A stretch of 64,000 nucleotides of DNA, taken from positions 1 to 64,000 of the forward strand of contig CACPKA010000004.1 of NCBI GenBank assembly GCA_902634485.1, read 5' to 3'. Made by a program: the position numbers and the translations under genes. This DNA comes from an uncultured Pelagibacteraceae bacterium. Its GTDB lineage: Bacteria; Pseudomonadota; Alphaproteobacteria; Pelagibacterales; Pelagibacteraceae. Below the pieces are notes generated by a model that had not been told where the DNA came from, did not search any database, and worked only from the letters and a program-made list of their open reading frames with translations. Shown here piece after piece: positions 29,424-36,687 of this stretch. Position 1 is the first letter of the stretch. The number at the start of each line of letters is the position of its first letter.

Positions 29424-30434
29424 ATGATTAACTGGAAAAAAGCTGGATTAACAGCTCTTGCTGGTTCTTTAGTAGCGACTTCTGCATTTGCTGGTGCTGT
29501 TTCAGTTAGTGGTACTGCTAACATAACATATACTGCAAACGGTGGTCTAGAAGATACTGGTGAAGCTGATGAAGGCGGTAATCACGATGGTAACAGATGG
29601 GGATTAAATAAATCTCTATCATTCAGTGGATCTGGAGAAATGGATAACGGTTGGACTGTTTCTGTTTCACAAACATTGAAAGATGGTAGCTCTACTGGTC
29701 TAGGTATGACTATTGATATGGGCGACATGGGTTCATTGAACTATGAAGCTGATACAGGTGCTAGAGGTATCGGTAAAATTAAAGATATGATGCCAACAGC
29801 TGACGAAGATGTTGGAAATGGTATCGACGTTGACGGTTCAGGTACTGCAGGTGGTCTATCAGGTACTGTATCTGGTGGAACTCAAGGTTTCCATTACTCT
29901 AAAACTGTAAGCGACATGATTGAGATCGGTGTAGGTTATGCACCTAAGTCTCAAGCTGGTGGAGCTAACGGTGGTGTTAGTGGTACTGGTGCTGGAGAGT
30001 CAAACGTTTCAGGTTTCGTTAAAATTGATCCAATGGATGGTTTAGAAATCGGTGTTGGAGTTGGTGAAGCTAACTCTAGCGTTGCTGCTAAAACTGACGA
30101 CCATATGACAGTTTACGCAACTTACGTTTGGGGTAATGCTACTATAGGATACCAACTTAGTGATAAAGACTCATCAGCAACTGCTACAGGATCTGATGAC
30201 GAACAAACTAGATGGGGTATTTTATACGCAGTTAACGATGAAATGTCTGTTTCATACCAAAATCACGTGAATGACAACGGTACAGCAACTGATGAAGAAG
30301 CTGTTGGTTGGTCTGCATCTTACACAAGTGGTGGAATGACTTTCAAAGTTCACAGAAATAGTGCTGACGATGTATCAAACGCTACATCTAATGAATCAGA
30401 ACACACTGAAGTTGGTGTGACTTTTGCATTCTAA
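29424..30434 (+). CDS. Outer-membrane porin, acidic SAR11 type
   Basis: 336-residue beta-barrel porin. Signal peptide of about 23 residues ends at TSAFA; the mature part opens AVSVSGTANITY and alternates short strands with Gly/Asp/Ser-rich turns, is strongly acidic, and ends VGVTFAF with the terminal Phe required by the BAM machinery. Codon use differs from neighbours: many AAC, GGT, GCT and TAC codons, a sign of high expression rather than transfer. It has its own Shine-Dalgarno and terminator, so it is monocistronic. Solute preference cannot be read from sequence. Confidence 0.88.
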   Translation: MINWKKAGLTALAGSLVATSAFAGAVSVSGTANITYTANGGLEDTGEADEGGNHDGNRWGLNKSLSFSGSGEMDNGWTVSVSQTLKDGSSTGLGMTIDMGDMGSLNYEADTGARGIGKIKDMMPTADEDVGNGIDVDGSGTAGGLSGTVSGGTQGFHYSKTVSDMIEIGVGYAPKSQAGGANGGVSGTGAGESNVSGFVKIDPMDGLEIGVGVGEANSSVAAKTDDHMTVYATYVWGNATIGYQLSDKDSSATATGSDDEQTRWGILYAVNDEMSVSYQNHVNDNGTATDEEAVGWSASYTSGGMTFKVHRNSADDVSNATSNESEHTEVGVTFAF

Positions 30435-30458
30435 TTAGTTAGACTAGTAAACAAAATT

Positions 30459-30494
30459 AAAGGCCCTGTAATTATTACGGGGCCTTTTTTTTTT
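30459..30494 (+). terminator. Porin intrinsic terminator, possibly bidirectional
   Basis: AAAGGCCC ... GGGCCTTT with further pairing inside (13 pairs including one G-T, TTA loop at 30472-30474) followed by ten T's. On the other strand the stem is followed by TTTAATTTTG, so it may also end the convergent TPR-sulfotransferase transcript, whose stop codon (30475-30477) lies in the 3' arm of the stem. Confidence 0.92.
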
Positions 30495-32067
30495 CAATTA
30501 AATCTAAATTTTTAATCAAATTTAAGAAATCGTTATAATTTTTATAAGAATTTATAGAAGAATTATATATAGGTTTTCTTGCTTGGGTTATACTAACAGT
30601 CTTTATTGGATTAGCTTTTTTATTAAAGTTTAAACATTGATCCTCCCATTTCAATCCACAAAAATTAATAAGTTTTTTTATTTGATCTTTTTTATTTTCG
30701 ACCAATTTTTCATATTTTATATTATAAATGAAATTAGGAATTTTTTGATTCCAAAATTCCATTAAGTCTAAATATAGTGATATATATTTTGCTAAATCAT
30801 CCTCATCGTTACTCCATATTATAGAATTAATATCAAAAGCATTTTTATAAATTGATAAGGCTGTATCTTTCAAATTTCTACTACAGTGTACTATTTTAGA
30901 TTTTGGGAAGAGTATTTTAATAAATCCTATCCATTGAAAATTTAGTGGGTTTTTATCCAAAATTATATTTTCTTTAGATTTAATAAAATTAATCTTTAAA
31001 AAATAACTTTTAATAAAATTTTCAATTTTTTTATTATCAGCATAACTTGAATTTTTAAATAAGGATATAAAACTTTGATTATCTATATTATTTTTCATAA
31101 ATTGATCTAAAAAAACTAGTTCCCCAGCTCCATAGATTTTAGAATGTGAAGCAAGAATTTGATGTACAAGTGTCGTGCCAGACCTAGGTAAACCAACAAT
31201 GAAAATTAATTCTTTATTATTTTGATATTGGGGATATTTTTCAAAATCAGTAACTTCAAAAGATTTTTTTATTTTACTAAATAAACTTATTTCATTTTGA
31301 ATAGAATACTTTTGATGTATTTTTTTTTGGATATCATTTGCTTCTTTAAAAAATTCGAATGATTTTTTATAGTTTTTTTGATCTTCAAATGACTTTGATA
31401 TTGCATAACCTAAGGTTGCTTTATCAAAATCATTTAAAATATTTTTTTGATAAATTGAAACCATTTTAGTTTGATGTTCATCTTGTTTTTCATAATTTTT
31501 AATTGTGCTCAACATTTTATGGGCTAATGCATTATTTTCATCCTTTGCTAATAATTTTTCTAATAATTGTTTTGACATTTCAAATTTACCAATAATTTGA
31601 TAGACACCTGCTAAATTAATTAAAATTATATTATTTTGTTCATCAATTTTTAGTGCTTTTTTATACAATTCAATTGATCCATCGTAATCATTTATGTCTC
31701 TTTTCAAGTTTGCATAATTTACTAGCGCATGCATGTTTGTTGGATTGATCGAAAGCACTTTTTTAAAATACATTTCTGATATTTCAAACTCTATAAGAAT
31801 TCTATAAGTTGAACCTAAATTTACTAGTACACTTTGTTCGTTAGGATTAATTTTTAACGCATCAATTAATACTTTTTTAGCCATCAGCAAATTTCCTATT
31901 TCTCTATAAGATAAAGCTAATAGATTATAGAAAGGAATTTGCTTGGAATTTTTTTTTAATAATTTTTTTACTTTGTCAATAACTAAATTATATTTACCTG
32001 ATAAAAATAAATTGTTAATTTTTTTATATTCTGTTTTTATATAATTTATATTATCACTATTTGGCAT
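30475..32067 (-). CDS. TPR-repeat sulfotransferase
   Basis: 530 residues in two parts. The N-terminal part (about 20-220) is a run of tetratricopeptide repeats, e.g. IDALKINPNEQSVLVNLGSTYR and KKVLSINPTNMHALVNYANLK. The C-terminal part is a sulfotransferase with the PAPS loop FIVGLPRSGTTLVHQILASH near residue 293 and IVHCSRNLKDTALSIY as the 3'-phosphate motif. I use the Met at 32067 rather than the ORF-track start 32124, because the longer version would overlap the upstream gene by 56 bases. Such fusions are frequent in SAR11; the sulfated target is unknown. Confidence 0.87.
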   Translation of the reverse strand: MPNSDNINYIKTEYKKINNLFLSGKYNLVIDKVKKLLKKNSKQIPFYNLLALSYREIGNLLMAKKVLIDALKINPNEQSVLVNLGSTYRILIEFEISEMYFKKVLSINPTNMHALVNYANLKRDINDYDGSIELYKKALKIDEQNNIILINLAGVYQIIGKFEMSKQLLEKLLAKDENNALAHKMLSTIKNYEKQDEHQTKMVSIYQKNILNDFDKATLGYAISKSFEDQKNYKKSFEFFKEANDIQKKIHQKYSIQNEISLFSKIKKSFEVTDFEKYPQYQNNKELIFIVGLPRSGTTLVHQILASHSKIYGAGELVFLDQFMKNNIDNQSFISLFKNSSYADNKKIENFIKSYFLKINFIKSKENIILDKNPLNFQWIGFIKILFPKSKIVHCSRNLKDTALSIYKNAFDINSIIWSNDEDDLAKYISLYLDLMEFWNQKIPNFIYNIKYEKLVENKKDQIKKLINFCGLKWEDQCLNFNKKANPIKTVSITQARKPIYNSSINSYKNYNDFLNLIKNLDLIEKKKAP

Positions 32068-32068
32068 C

Positions 32069-32626
32069 TTAAAGTCTAATATACCTAATATTTTGTTTAA
32101 ATAAAGAAATGGATGAAAATCCATAAGTATTCAAAAGTTTTATCTTATTTAAATTTTTTTTTTTTATTCCACCAAGACAAATAACTTTTTTGTTTGTTTG
32201 TTTTACTAAACTATTGAATTTATAAGTTCCTAAATAATTTTTAGATTTTTTTGTTAAAAAAATAGGAGATAAAAAAATGTAGTCAACATTCTGCATTTCT
32301 TTTTGTCTAATTTCCTTTATGTTATGTGCAGAACCTAATAAATAGAAATTTTTTTTTTTGGAAAAATAATTTATTTTCAAATCTTTATTAAATGATGGGA
32401 TATATATTCCATCTAAGTTCATATTTAGAGCAATTTTAATATCATTAGATATAAAAAATTTTTTATTTTTCTTCCTACATAAAATTTTAATCTTATAAAT
32501 TTCATTTTTATTTATTTTTTTTTTATAATTCCTATAAATAATATCGATATTTTTTGGTATAGTTTTGATATACTTCTCATCATAACTATTAATAAAACAA
32601 AAAGCTTTTGGTAAAATATTATGCAT
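32069..32626 (-). CDS. Thiamine-phosphate synthase-like (ThiE/TenI) protein
   Basis: 185-residue TIM-barrel protein of the TMP-TENI family. Matching pieces are FFISNDIKIALNMNLDGIYIPS, LLGSAHNIKEIRQKEMQNVDYIFLSPIF and KVICLGGIKKKNL with the phosphate-binding GGI. It is shorter and more Lys-rich than canonical ThiE and several catalytic residues differ (no clear HxGQ-type loop; the equivalent is IYIPSFNKD), so it may be a degenerate or repurposed member rather than a working ThiE. Its start codon is back to back with that of the YggS-type gene. Confidence 0.7.
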   Translation of the reverse strand: MHNILPKAFCFINSYDEKYIKTIPKNIDIIYRNYKKKINKNEIYKIKILCRKKNKKFFISNDIKIALNMNLDGIYIPSFNKDLKINYFSKKKNFYLLGSAHNIKEIRQKEMQNVDYIFLSPIFLTKKSKNYLGTYKFNSLVKQTNKKVICLGGIKKKNLNKIKLLNTYGFSSISLFKQNIRYIRL

Positions 32627-32631
32627 AATAT
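32616..32631. repeat. 16-base palindrome holding two divergent start codons
   Basis: ATATTATG/CATAATAT. The central ATGCAT is the start codon of the plus-strand YggS-type gene (32621) and, on the other strand, of the ThiE-like gene (32626). Both proteins consequently begin MHNI. Promoters of each gene must lie inside the other. Confidence 0.9.
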
Positions 32632-33286
32632 AGTAAATAATTTAATATCTATAGAGAGTGAATTAAAGATAAAAATTAACGATTTAAAATTTACTAATTA
32701 TAATCCAAATATAGTTGCTGTAAGTAAAACATTCAAAATGAAAGATATAATTCCTTTAATAAATCATGGACATATTCATTTTGGTGAAAATAAAGTTCAA
32801 GAAGCAGTAGATAAATGGACAAGTATAAAAAATGATTTTAAAAATATAAAACTACATATGATTGGTAAACTTCAGACTAACAAAGTAAAATTTGCTATTC
32901 CACTATTTGATTATATTCATTCTTTAGACAATTTAAAATTAGCTGAAAAAATTTCAAAAGAACAAAAAAAAAACAATAAAATTATTAAACTATTTATTCA
33001 AATTAATATAGGTAATGAAGAACAAAAAAGTGGTATTTTAATAGATCATCTAGATAAGTTTTATAAAACGTGTGTTAATGAATTAGGATTGAATATTATA
33101 GGATTGATGTGCTTACCACCAAATGATGATAAAGCATTTCATTATTTTTCTAAAATGAAAAATTTAGTTGAACAATTAGATTTAAAAGAAAGTAGTATGG
33201 GTATGTCCAATGATTACTTGCAAGCCATTGATTATAAGGCTACTTATTTAAGAATTGGTTCAAAAATTTTTGGTGAAAGAAATTAA
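32621..33286 (+). CDS. YggS/PROSC-type pyridoxal phosphate homeostasis protein
   Basis: PLP-binding single-domain alanine-racemase fold protein (221 residues) that buffers PLP in the cell. The PLP lysine is in NIVAVSKTFKM; HIHFGENKVQEAVDKW, LHMIGKLQTNKVK, LFIQINIGNEEQKSG and the C-terminal SMGMSNDYLQAI and LRIGSKIFGER are diagnostic. Its 5' end is overlapped by the divergent ThiE-like gene and the 3' end overlaps the L,D-transpeptidase-like gene by four bases. Confidence 0.95.
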   Translation: MHNIVNNLISIESELKIKINDLKFTNYNPNIVAVSKTFKMKDIIPLINHGHIHFGENKVQEAVDKWTSIKNDFKNIKLHMIGKLQTNKVKFAIPLFDYIHSLDNLKLAEKISKEQKKNNKIIKLFIQINIGNEEQKSGILIDHLDKFYKTCVNELGLNIIGLMCLPPNDDKAFHYFSKMKNLVEQLDLKESSMGMSNDYLQAIDYKATYLRIGSKIFGERN

Positions 33287-33774
33287 TAAATTTTAATTTT
33301 TGTTTTTTTATTGATTATTTTTAATAAAATTAAAAAATCACTTTTTTTAATCGCAACACATCCTAAAGTTGGTGAAAATGTTTTAGTTAAATGTATAAAA
33401 ATAGCACTACCTTTGTTAGGAATTGTTTTTTTTGTATTATAATTTATAACAATGAAATAATCGTACTTATTATCTTTTCTATACAGCTTTTCATAACGTA
33501 TTTTTTTTTTTATAAATATTTGTTTATTATAATATTTACTATTTGAGTCATTACACCATCCGATATTACTTTTTATTTTAATTACTTTAAAATTTCGAGG
33601 AGGTTTTTTTACACGATCATTTCTAAAATATATTTTCCCAAGTGAATAAGTTCCTTTAGGAGTTGATTTATCACCTTCAATTTTGTGTTTTTTTGTTCCA
33701 TTTTTTCCAACACAACATCTAAATGTAAAATTACCAACCACCATTGTATCTTTATTTTTAACTTGTATTAGCAT
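33283..33774 (-). CDS. L,D-transpeptidase-like (YkuD-family) protein without signal peptide
   Basis: 163 residues. KSTPKGTYSLGKIYFR near the N-terminal third and the active-site region AIFIHLTKTFSPTLGCVAI match the L,D-transpeptidase catalytic domain, where the Cys attacks the peptidoglycan stem peptide. No signal peptide or membrane helix is visible: the protein begins MLIQVKNKDTMVVG, directly in the domain. Relatives of this short type are common, so it may be exported another way or act on something else. Divergent from the regulator gene with 13 bases between the start codons. Confidence 0.82.
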   Translation of the reverse strand: MLIQVKNKDTMVVGNFTFRCCVGKNGTKKHKIEGDKSTPKGTYSLGKIYFRNDRVKKPPRNFKVIKIKSNIGWCNDSNSKYYNKQIFIKKKIRYEKLYRKDNKYDYFIVINYNTKKTIPNKGSAIFIHLTKTFSPTLGCVAIKKSDFLILLKIINKKTKIKIY

Positions 33775-33787
33775 AAATTAAATTTAT

Positions 33788-34423
33788 ATGTTTAAACAAA
33801 AAATTGGTATTGTTGGTATTCCTATTTTATATAATATTTTTGAAGAAATTAAGGATAATTTACCTTTTAGTGTAAATAATTTTAAAAAAAACGACAATTT
33901 AATAGAATATTTATCTGAAAATAAAATTAACAATAAAAGTTTTATTATTATATCAGATTTAAATAATAAAAATTTTTTTTTAAAAAATAAAATTTTAAAC
34001 TTTAAGAGTATTTTTTATTTAAGTAAAAAAAAGGATAATATTAATAGTCATAATATATTTCAATATCCAATAGATATTTATTCATTAATAGAAAAAATAA
34101 ATATTGAGCTAATAAAAATCAAATACGACTTTCAGTCCAAAATAAAAGTTAAGGATTATCTATTAGATTTAAATTCGAGAATAATTTCAAATACTGAAAA
34201 AAAGTTAAAACTTACCGAAAGAGAAATGGATATTATTTTATTTTTAAATGAAAATAAAAATCCAAAAAAAATAAATGATCTTCAAAGTATAGTTTGGGGT
34301 TATTCTTCTAAATTAGAAACTCATACTGTGGAAACACATATATATCGTCTAAGAAAAAAAATTTTTGAGTCATTTAATGATAAAAAATTTATTATTAGTA
34401 CAGATTCAGGATATATTATTTAA
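33788..34423 (+). CDS. Orphan OmpR-type winged-helix regulator with degenerate receiver
   Basis: 211 residues. The C-terminal 90 or so form an OmpR/PhoB winged helix: KLTEREMDIILFLNENKN, a recognition helix THTVETHIYRLRKKI and the wing ending STDSGYII. The N-terminal part resembles a receiver only in outline (strand SFIIISDLNNKN offers one possible phospho-Asp), and the acidic pocket and conserved Lys are not clear, so it may not be phosphorylated. No histidine kinase is adjacent. The stop overlaps the ATG of the ArfA-like gene by one base, which couples the two genes. Target genes are unknown. Confidence 0.78.
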   Translation: MFKQKIGIVGIPILYNIFEEIKDNLPFSVNNFKKNDNLIEYLSENKINNKSFIIISDLNNKNFFLKNKILNFKSIFYLSKKKDNINSHNIFQYPIDIYSLIEKINIELIKIKYDFQSKIKVKDYLLDLNSRIISNTEKKLKLTEREMDIILFLNENKNPKKINDLQSIVWGYSSKLETHTVETHIYRLRKKIFESFNDKKFIISTDSGYII

Positions 34424-34527
34424 TGAAAAAAAATTTCATTGCTAAAGAATTAAGAACACCAAAGTATAAAGCTAGAATAGTTAAACCTAAGAAAGGAAAA
34501 GGAAGTTTTAAAAGAAAAAAAAAATAA
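34423..34527 (+). CDS. arfA: ArfA-like ribosome-rescue peptide (34 residues, not in ORF track)
   Basis: Short ORF beginning MKKNFIAKELRTPKYKAR and continuing to the very basic KPKKGKGSFKRKKK, then TAA. The pattern ...P.[FY]..R.V..KKGKGS[YF].RK is that of ArfA (DUF331), the tmRNA-independent factor that recruits RF2 to stalled ribosomes; the basic GKGS-type tail enters the empty mRNA channel. It lacks the long C-terminal region that E. coli ArfA loses before becoming active. It overlaps the upstream regulator stop by one base (TAATG). Too short for the ORF list. Recognised by motif only, so moderate confidence. Confidence 0.72.
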   Translation: MKKNFIAKELRTPKYKARIVKPKKGKGSFKRKKK

Positions 34528-34528
34528 T

Positions 34529-35134
34529 TTATCTATATTTGATATCAACGTTAAAACTAATTATTATTCTATCTTCATTTGATAAGTTTTCGTTCACAGC
34601 ATGATACAAATAAGATGGAAAAATTAATAAATCCCCTTCCTTTGGTGTAATCTCCACTATTTGTGCTGACATTTCATTATAATTTTTGATTTTTGGATAC
34701 CTAATAGTTTTTTGTTCTCGTGGGTCAAAAAATTTAATATTTCCCGAGTCTTTAGGATACTTTACATAGTATGCCGAACTTAAAAATGCATTTGGATGAT
34801 TATGTTGTATGTTAAAAGATCCTTTTTTATTAATAATAGACCACATAGCTTCAATTTTAACTCTATCAGAATCATATTTCCATCCAATTTCATCTACAAC
34901 ATTTTTAACATAAACTTCAAAAACAGAAATAAATTTTAAGACAGACTTATCATTTTTAAGATCGAAGTTAGGTGAATGCCAACCTCCTTGGTTTGATTTT
35001 TTAATTCCATCTTTTTTTTTATTTTTTAAATTTAAAATAAATTTTTTTAACTCTTCATTAAATCCTTTTTGATTTTCTAGTGAAAAATGAAAAACTGGGG
35101 TAGGAAAAGCTTTATAGGTTTGATAATTTTTCAT
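34529..35134 (-). CDS. 2-oxoglutarate/Fe(II) oxygenase-like protein, copy 1
   Basis: 201 residues of a double-stranded beta-helix family of putative 2OG-Fe(II) oxygenases (TIGR02466-like). The iron-ligand region is IQHNHPNAFLSSAYYVK, then IKFFDPRE, and the distal LLIFPSYLYHAVNEN with the second His, ending RIIISFNVD. Substrate unknown. It is a tandem paralog of the next gene upstream; the two align without large gaps from GGWHSPNFD to the end. Nine bases separate the two genes. Converges on the ArfA-like ORF, with a single base between their ends. Confidence 0.83.
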   Translation of the reverse strand: MKNYQTYKAFPTPVFHFSLENQKGFNEELKKFILNLKNKKKDGIKKSNQGGWHSPNFDLKNDKSVLKFISVFEVYVKNVVDEIGWKYDSDRVKIEAMWSIINKKGSFNIQHNHPNAFLSSAYYVKYPKDSGNIKFFDPREQKTIRYPKIKNYNEMSAQIVEITPKEGDLLIFPSYLYHAVNENLSNEDRIIISFNVDIKYR

Positions 35135-35143
35135 AAATATTTT

Positions 35144-35749
35144 TCAATATCCAATGTCAACATTAAAACTAACTACAATTCTATCTTCATTCACTAAATT
35201 TTCACTTACTTCATGATATAAATATGATGGAAATATAAGCAATTCACCCTCTTCAGGTTTTATAGTTATTTTTTCAACTGAAAAATCTGTATTTTTTTCT
35301 ATCTCAGGAAATCTATATGTTTTAGCTTCTTTTGGATCAAAAAAAGTAATTTCACCACTATCTTTTGGTTTTTTTACATAATAGGCAGAACTAAGATAAC
35401 AATTTTGATGATTATGTTTTACGTTGTAAGAATTTTTCTTATTTATAATAGCCCACATTGCTACAATTCTTTGTCTATTAGGAATGTATTCCCATCCAAA
35501 TTCATTTACAATGATATCCTTTAAAAAATCTTTAAAATTATTAATAAAATTAATTGGTGGTCCAGGATTAACAATATCAAAATTAGGGGAATGCCACCCG
35601 CCTCTATTTGATCTGCTATTTCCTGAAGGATCTTTTTTTTGAAGGTTATATATATAGTTTGATAATTCTTTATTTATTTCTTTATAATTTTCTACTTTAT
35701 ATCGAAATATTGGATCAGGAAATAAATTATATATTTTTCTTTCATTCAT
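35144..35749 (-). CDS. 2-oxoglutarate/Fe(II) oxygenase-like protein, copy 2
   Basis: 201 residues, same length and architecture as its neighbour: RGGWHSPNFDI, AMWAIINKKNSYNVKHNHQNCYLSSAYYVK, ITFFDPKEAKTYRFP, LLIFPSYLYHEVSEN and ISFNVDIGY at the end. The ligand histidines are conserved in both copies, so both are probably active. It starts one base from the PfkB kinase stop and may be cotranscribed with it. The duplication could reflect two related substrates. Confidence 0.83.
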   Translation of the reverse strand: MNERKIYNLFPDPIFRYKVENYKEINKELSNYIYNLQKKDPSGNSRSNRGGWHSPNFDIVNPGPPINFINNFKDFLKDIIVNEFGWEYIPNRQRIVAMWAIINKKNSYNVKHNHQNCYLSSAYYVKKPKDSGEITFFDPKEAKTYRFPEIEKNTDFSVEKITIKPEEGELLIFPSYLYHEVSENLVNEDRIVVSFNVDIGY

Positions 35750-35750
35750 G

Positions 35751-36686
35751 TCAGCTCTTTAATCTTGCTCCTATTTGTTGAATAACTTTTGAAGACATTT
35801 CAGTGCCTTTTTTTAAGCTCTCATTTAAACTCATATTATTTACATAACTATGTAAAAAACCTGCAGCAAAAAGATCTCCCGCACCCGTTAAATCAACAAT
35901 TTTAAGACCTTGTTTTATTCCACAATCAACAACCTCTTGACCATTAACTGCTACTGCACCTTTTTCTCCTCTTGTTACAACCACAATTTTCCCAAGAGAT
36001 TTTGAAAAAGTAATTACTTCATCAAAGTTTTTTGCATCAATTAGTGATATAATTTCTTGTTCATTTGCAAAAGTTATATCTAATTTATTTTTAACTAAAT
36101 CTAAAAAATGAGGTTTATGTCGGTCTACGCAAAACTGATCTGATAAAGACATTGCAACTTTATTTGCACTTTGGATTGCTTTTTCAAATGCTTTTTTTGG
36201 TTCTCCTTCATCCCAAAGATATCCTTCAAGAAATATTATCTCACTTTGTTTGATGGCATCTGAACTTACGTCATTTTCATTTATTTTACCTGCGGTACCT
36301 AAAAAAGTACACATTGTTCTTTCAGAATCAGGTGTAACTAATATTAAACAAGTTCCAGTTGGTAATTCTTCTTTCTTTTTTGTGTAAAAATATTCGACAT
36401 TCTCCTGTTTTAATCCATCTTCATATTTGCTTCCAAGTTCATCATCACAAACTTTTCCTATAAATCCAACTTTATTTCCAAGTTGAGATAAACCAACAAT
36501 AGAATTAGCAACAGAGCCACCTGAAACTGTTTTTTCAATTTTAAGATTAGACAGTAAATTTTTGAACTCATTTTCATCAAAAATTAATTTCATAGTACTT
36601 TTTGTTAAACTATTTTTGTTGATAAATTCATCTTCTACTTTACAAATAACATCTACAATTGCATTTCCTATTCCTAAAATTTTCAT
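35751..36686 (-). CDS. PfkB-family sugar/adenosine kinase
   Basis: 311 residues of the ribokinase/PfkB family. It opens GIGNAIVDVICKVED, contains VSGGSVANSIVGLSQLG (substrate glycine loop), GKVCDDELGSKY, and the C-terminal signature VDLTGAGDLFAAGFLH with the catalytic Asp and anion hole. The pattern is that of the alphaproteobacterial adenosine-kinase-like group, but PfkB substrate assignment by eye is weak; fructose or another nucleoside is possible. One base downstream lies the nth gene on the same strand. Confidence 0.9.
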   Translation of the reverse strand: MKILGIGNAIVDVICKVEDEFINKNSLTKSTMKLIFDENEFKNLLSNLKIEKTVSGGSVANSIVGLSQLGNKVGFIGKVCDDELGSKYEDGLKQENVEYFYTKKKEELPTGTCLILVTPDSERTMCTFLGTAGKINENDVSSDAIKQSEIIFLEGYLWDEGEPKKAFEKAIQSANKVAMSLSDQFCVDRHKPHFLDLVKNKLDITFANEQEIISLIDAKNFDEVITFSKSLGKIVVVTRGEKGAVAVNGQEVVDCGIKQGLKIVDLTGAGDLFAAGFLHSYVNNMSLNESLKKGTEMSSKVIQQIGARLKS

Positions 36687-36687
36687 A

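Noticed and set aside
30261-30276. CACGTG in the porin gene as a further parS site
   Set aside because: Only the central ATCACGTGAA fits; the outer bases do not match TGTT/AACA, and it is in a coding region far from parAB.
32068-32124. Longer N-terminus of the TPR-sulfotransferase
   Set aside because: It would overlap the ThiE-like gene by 56 bases and adds a stretch without TPR features; the Met at 32067 leaves a one-base gap.
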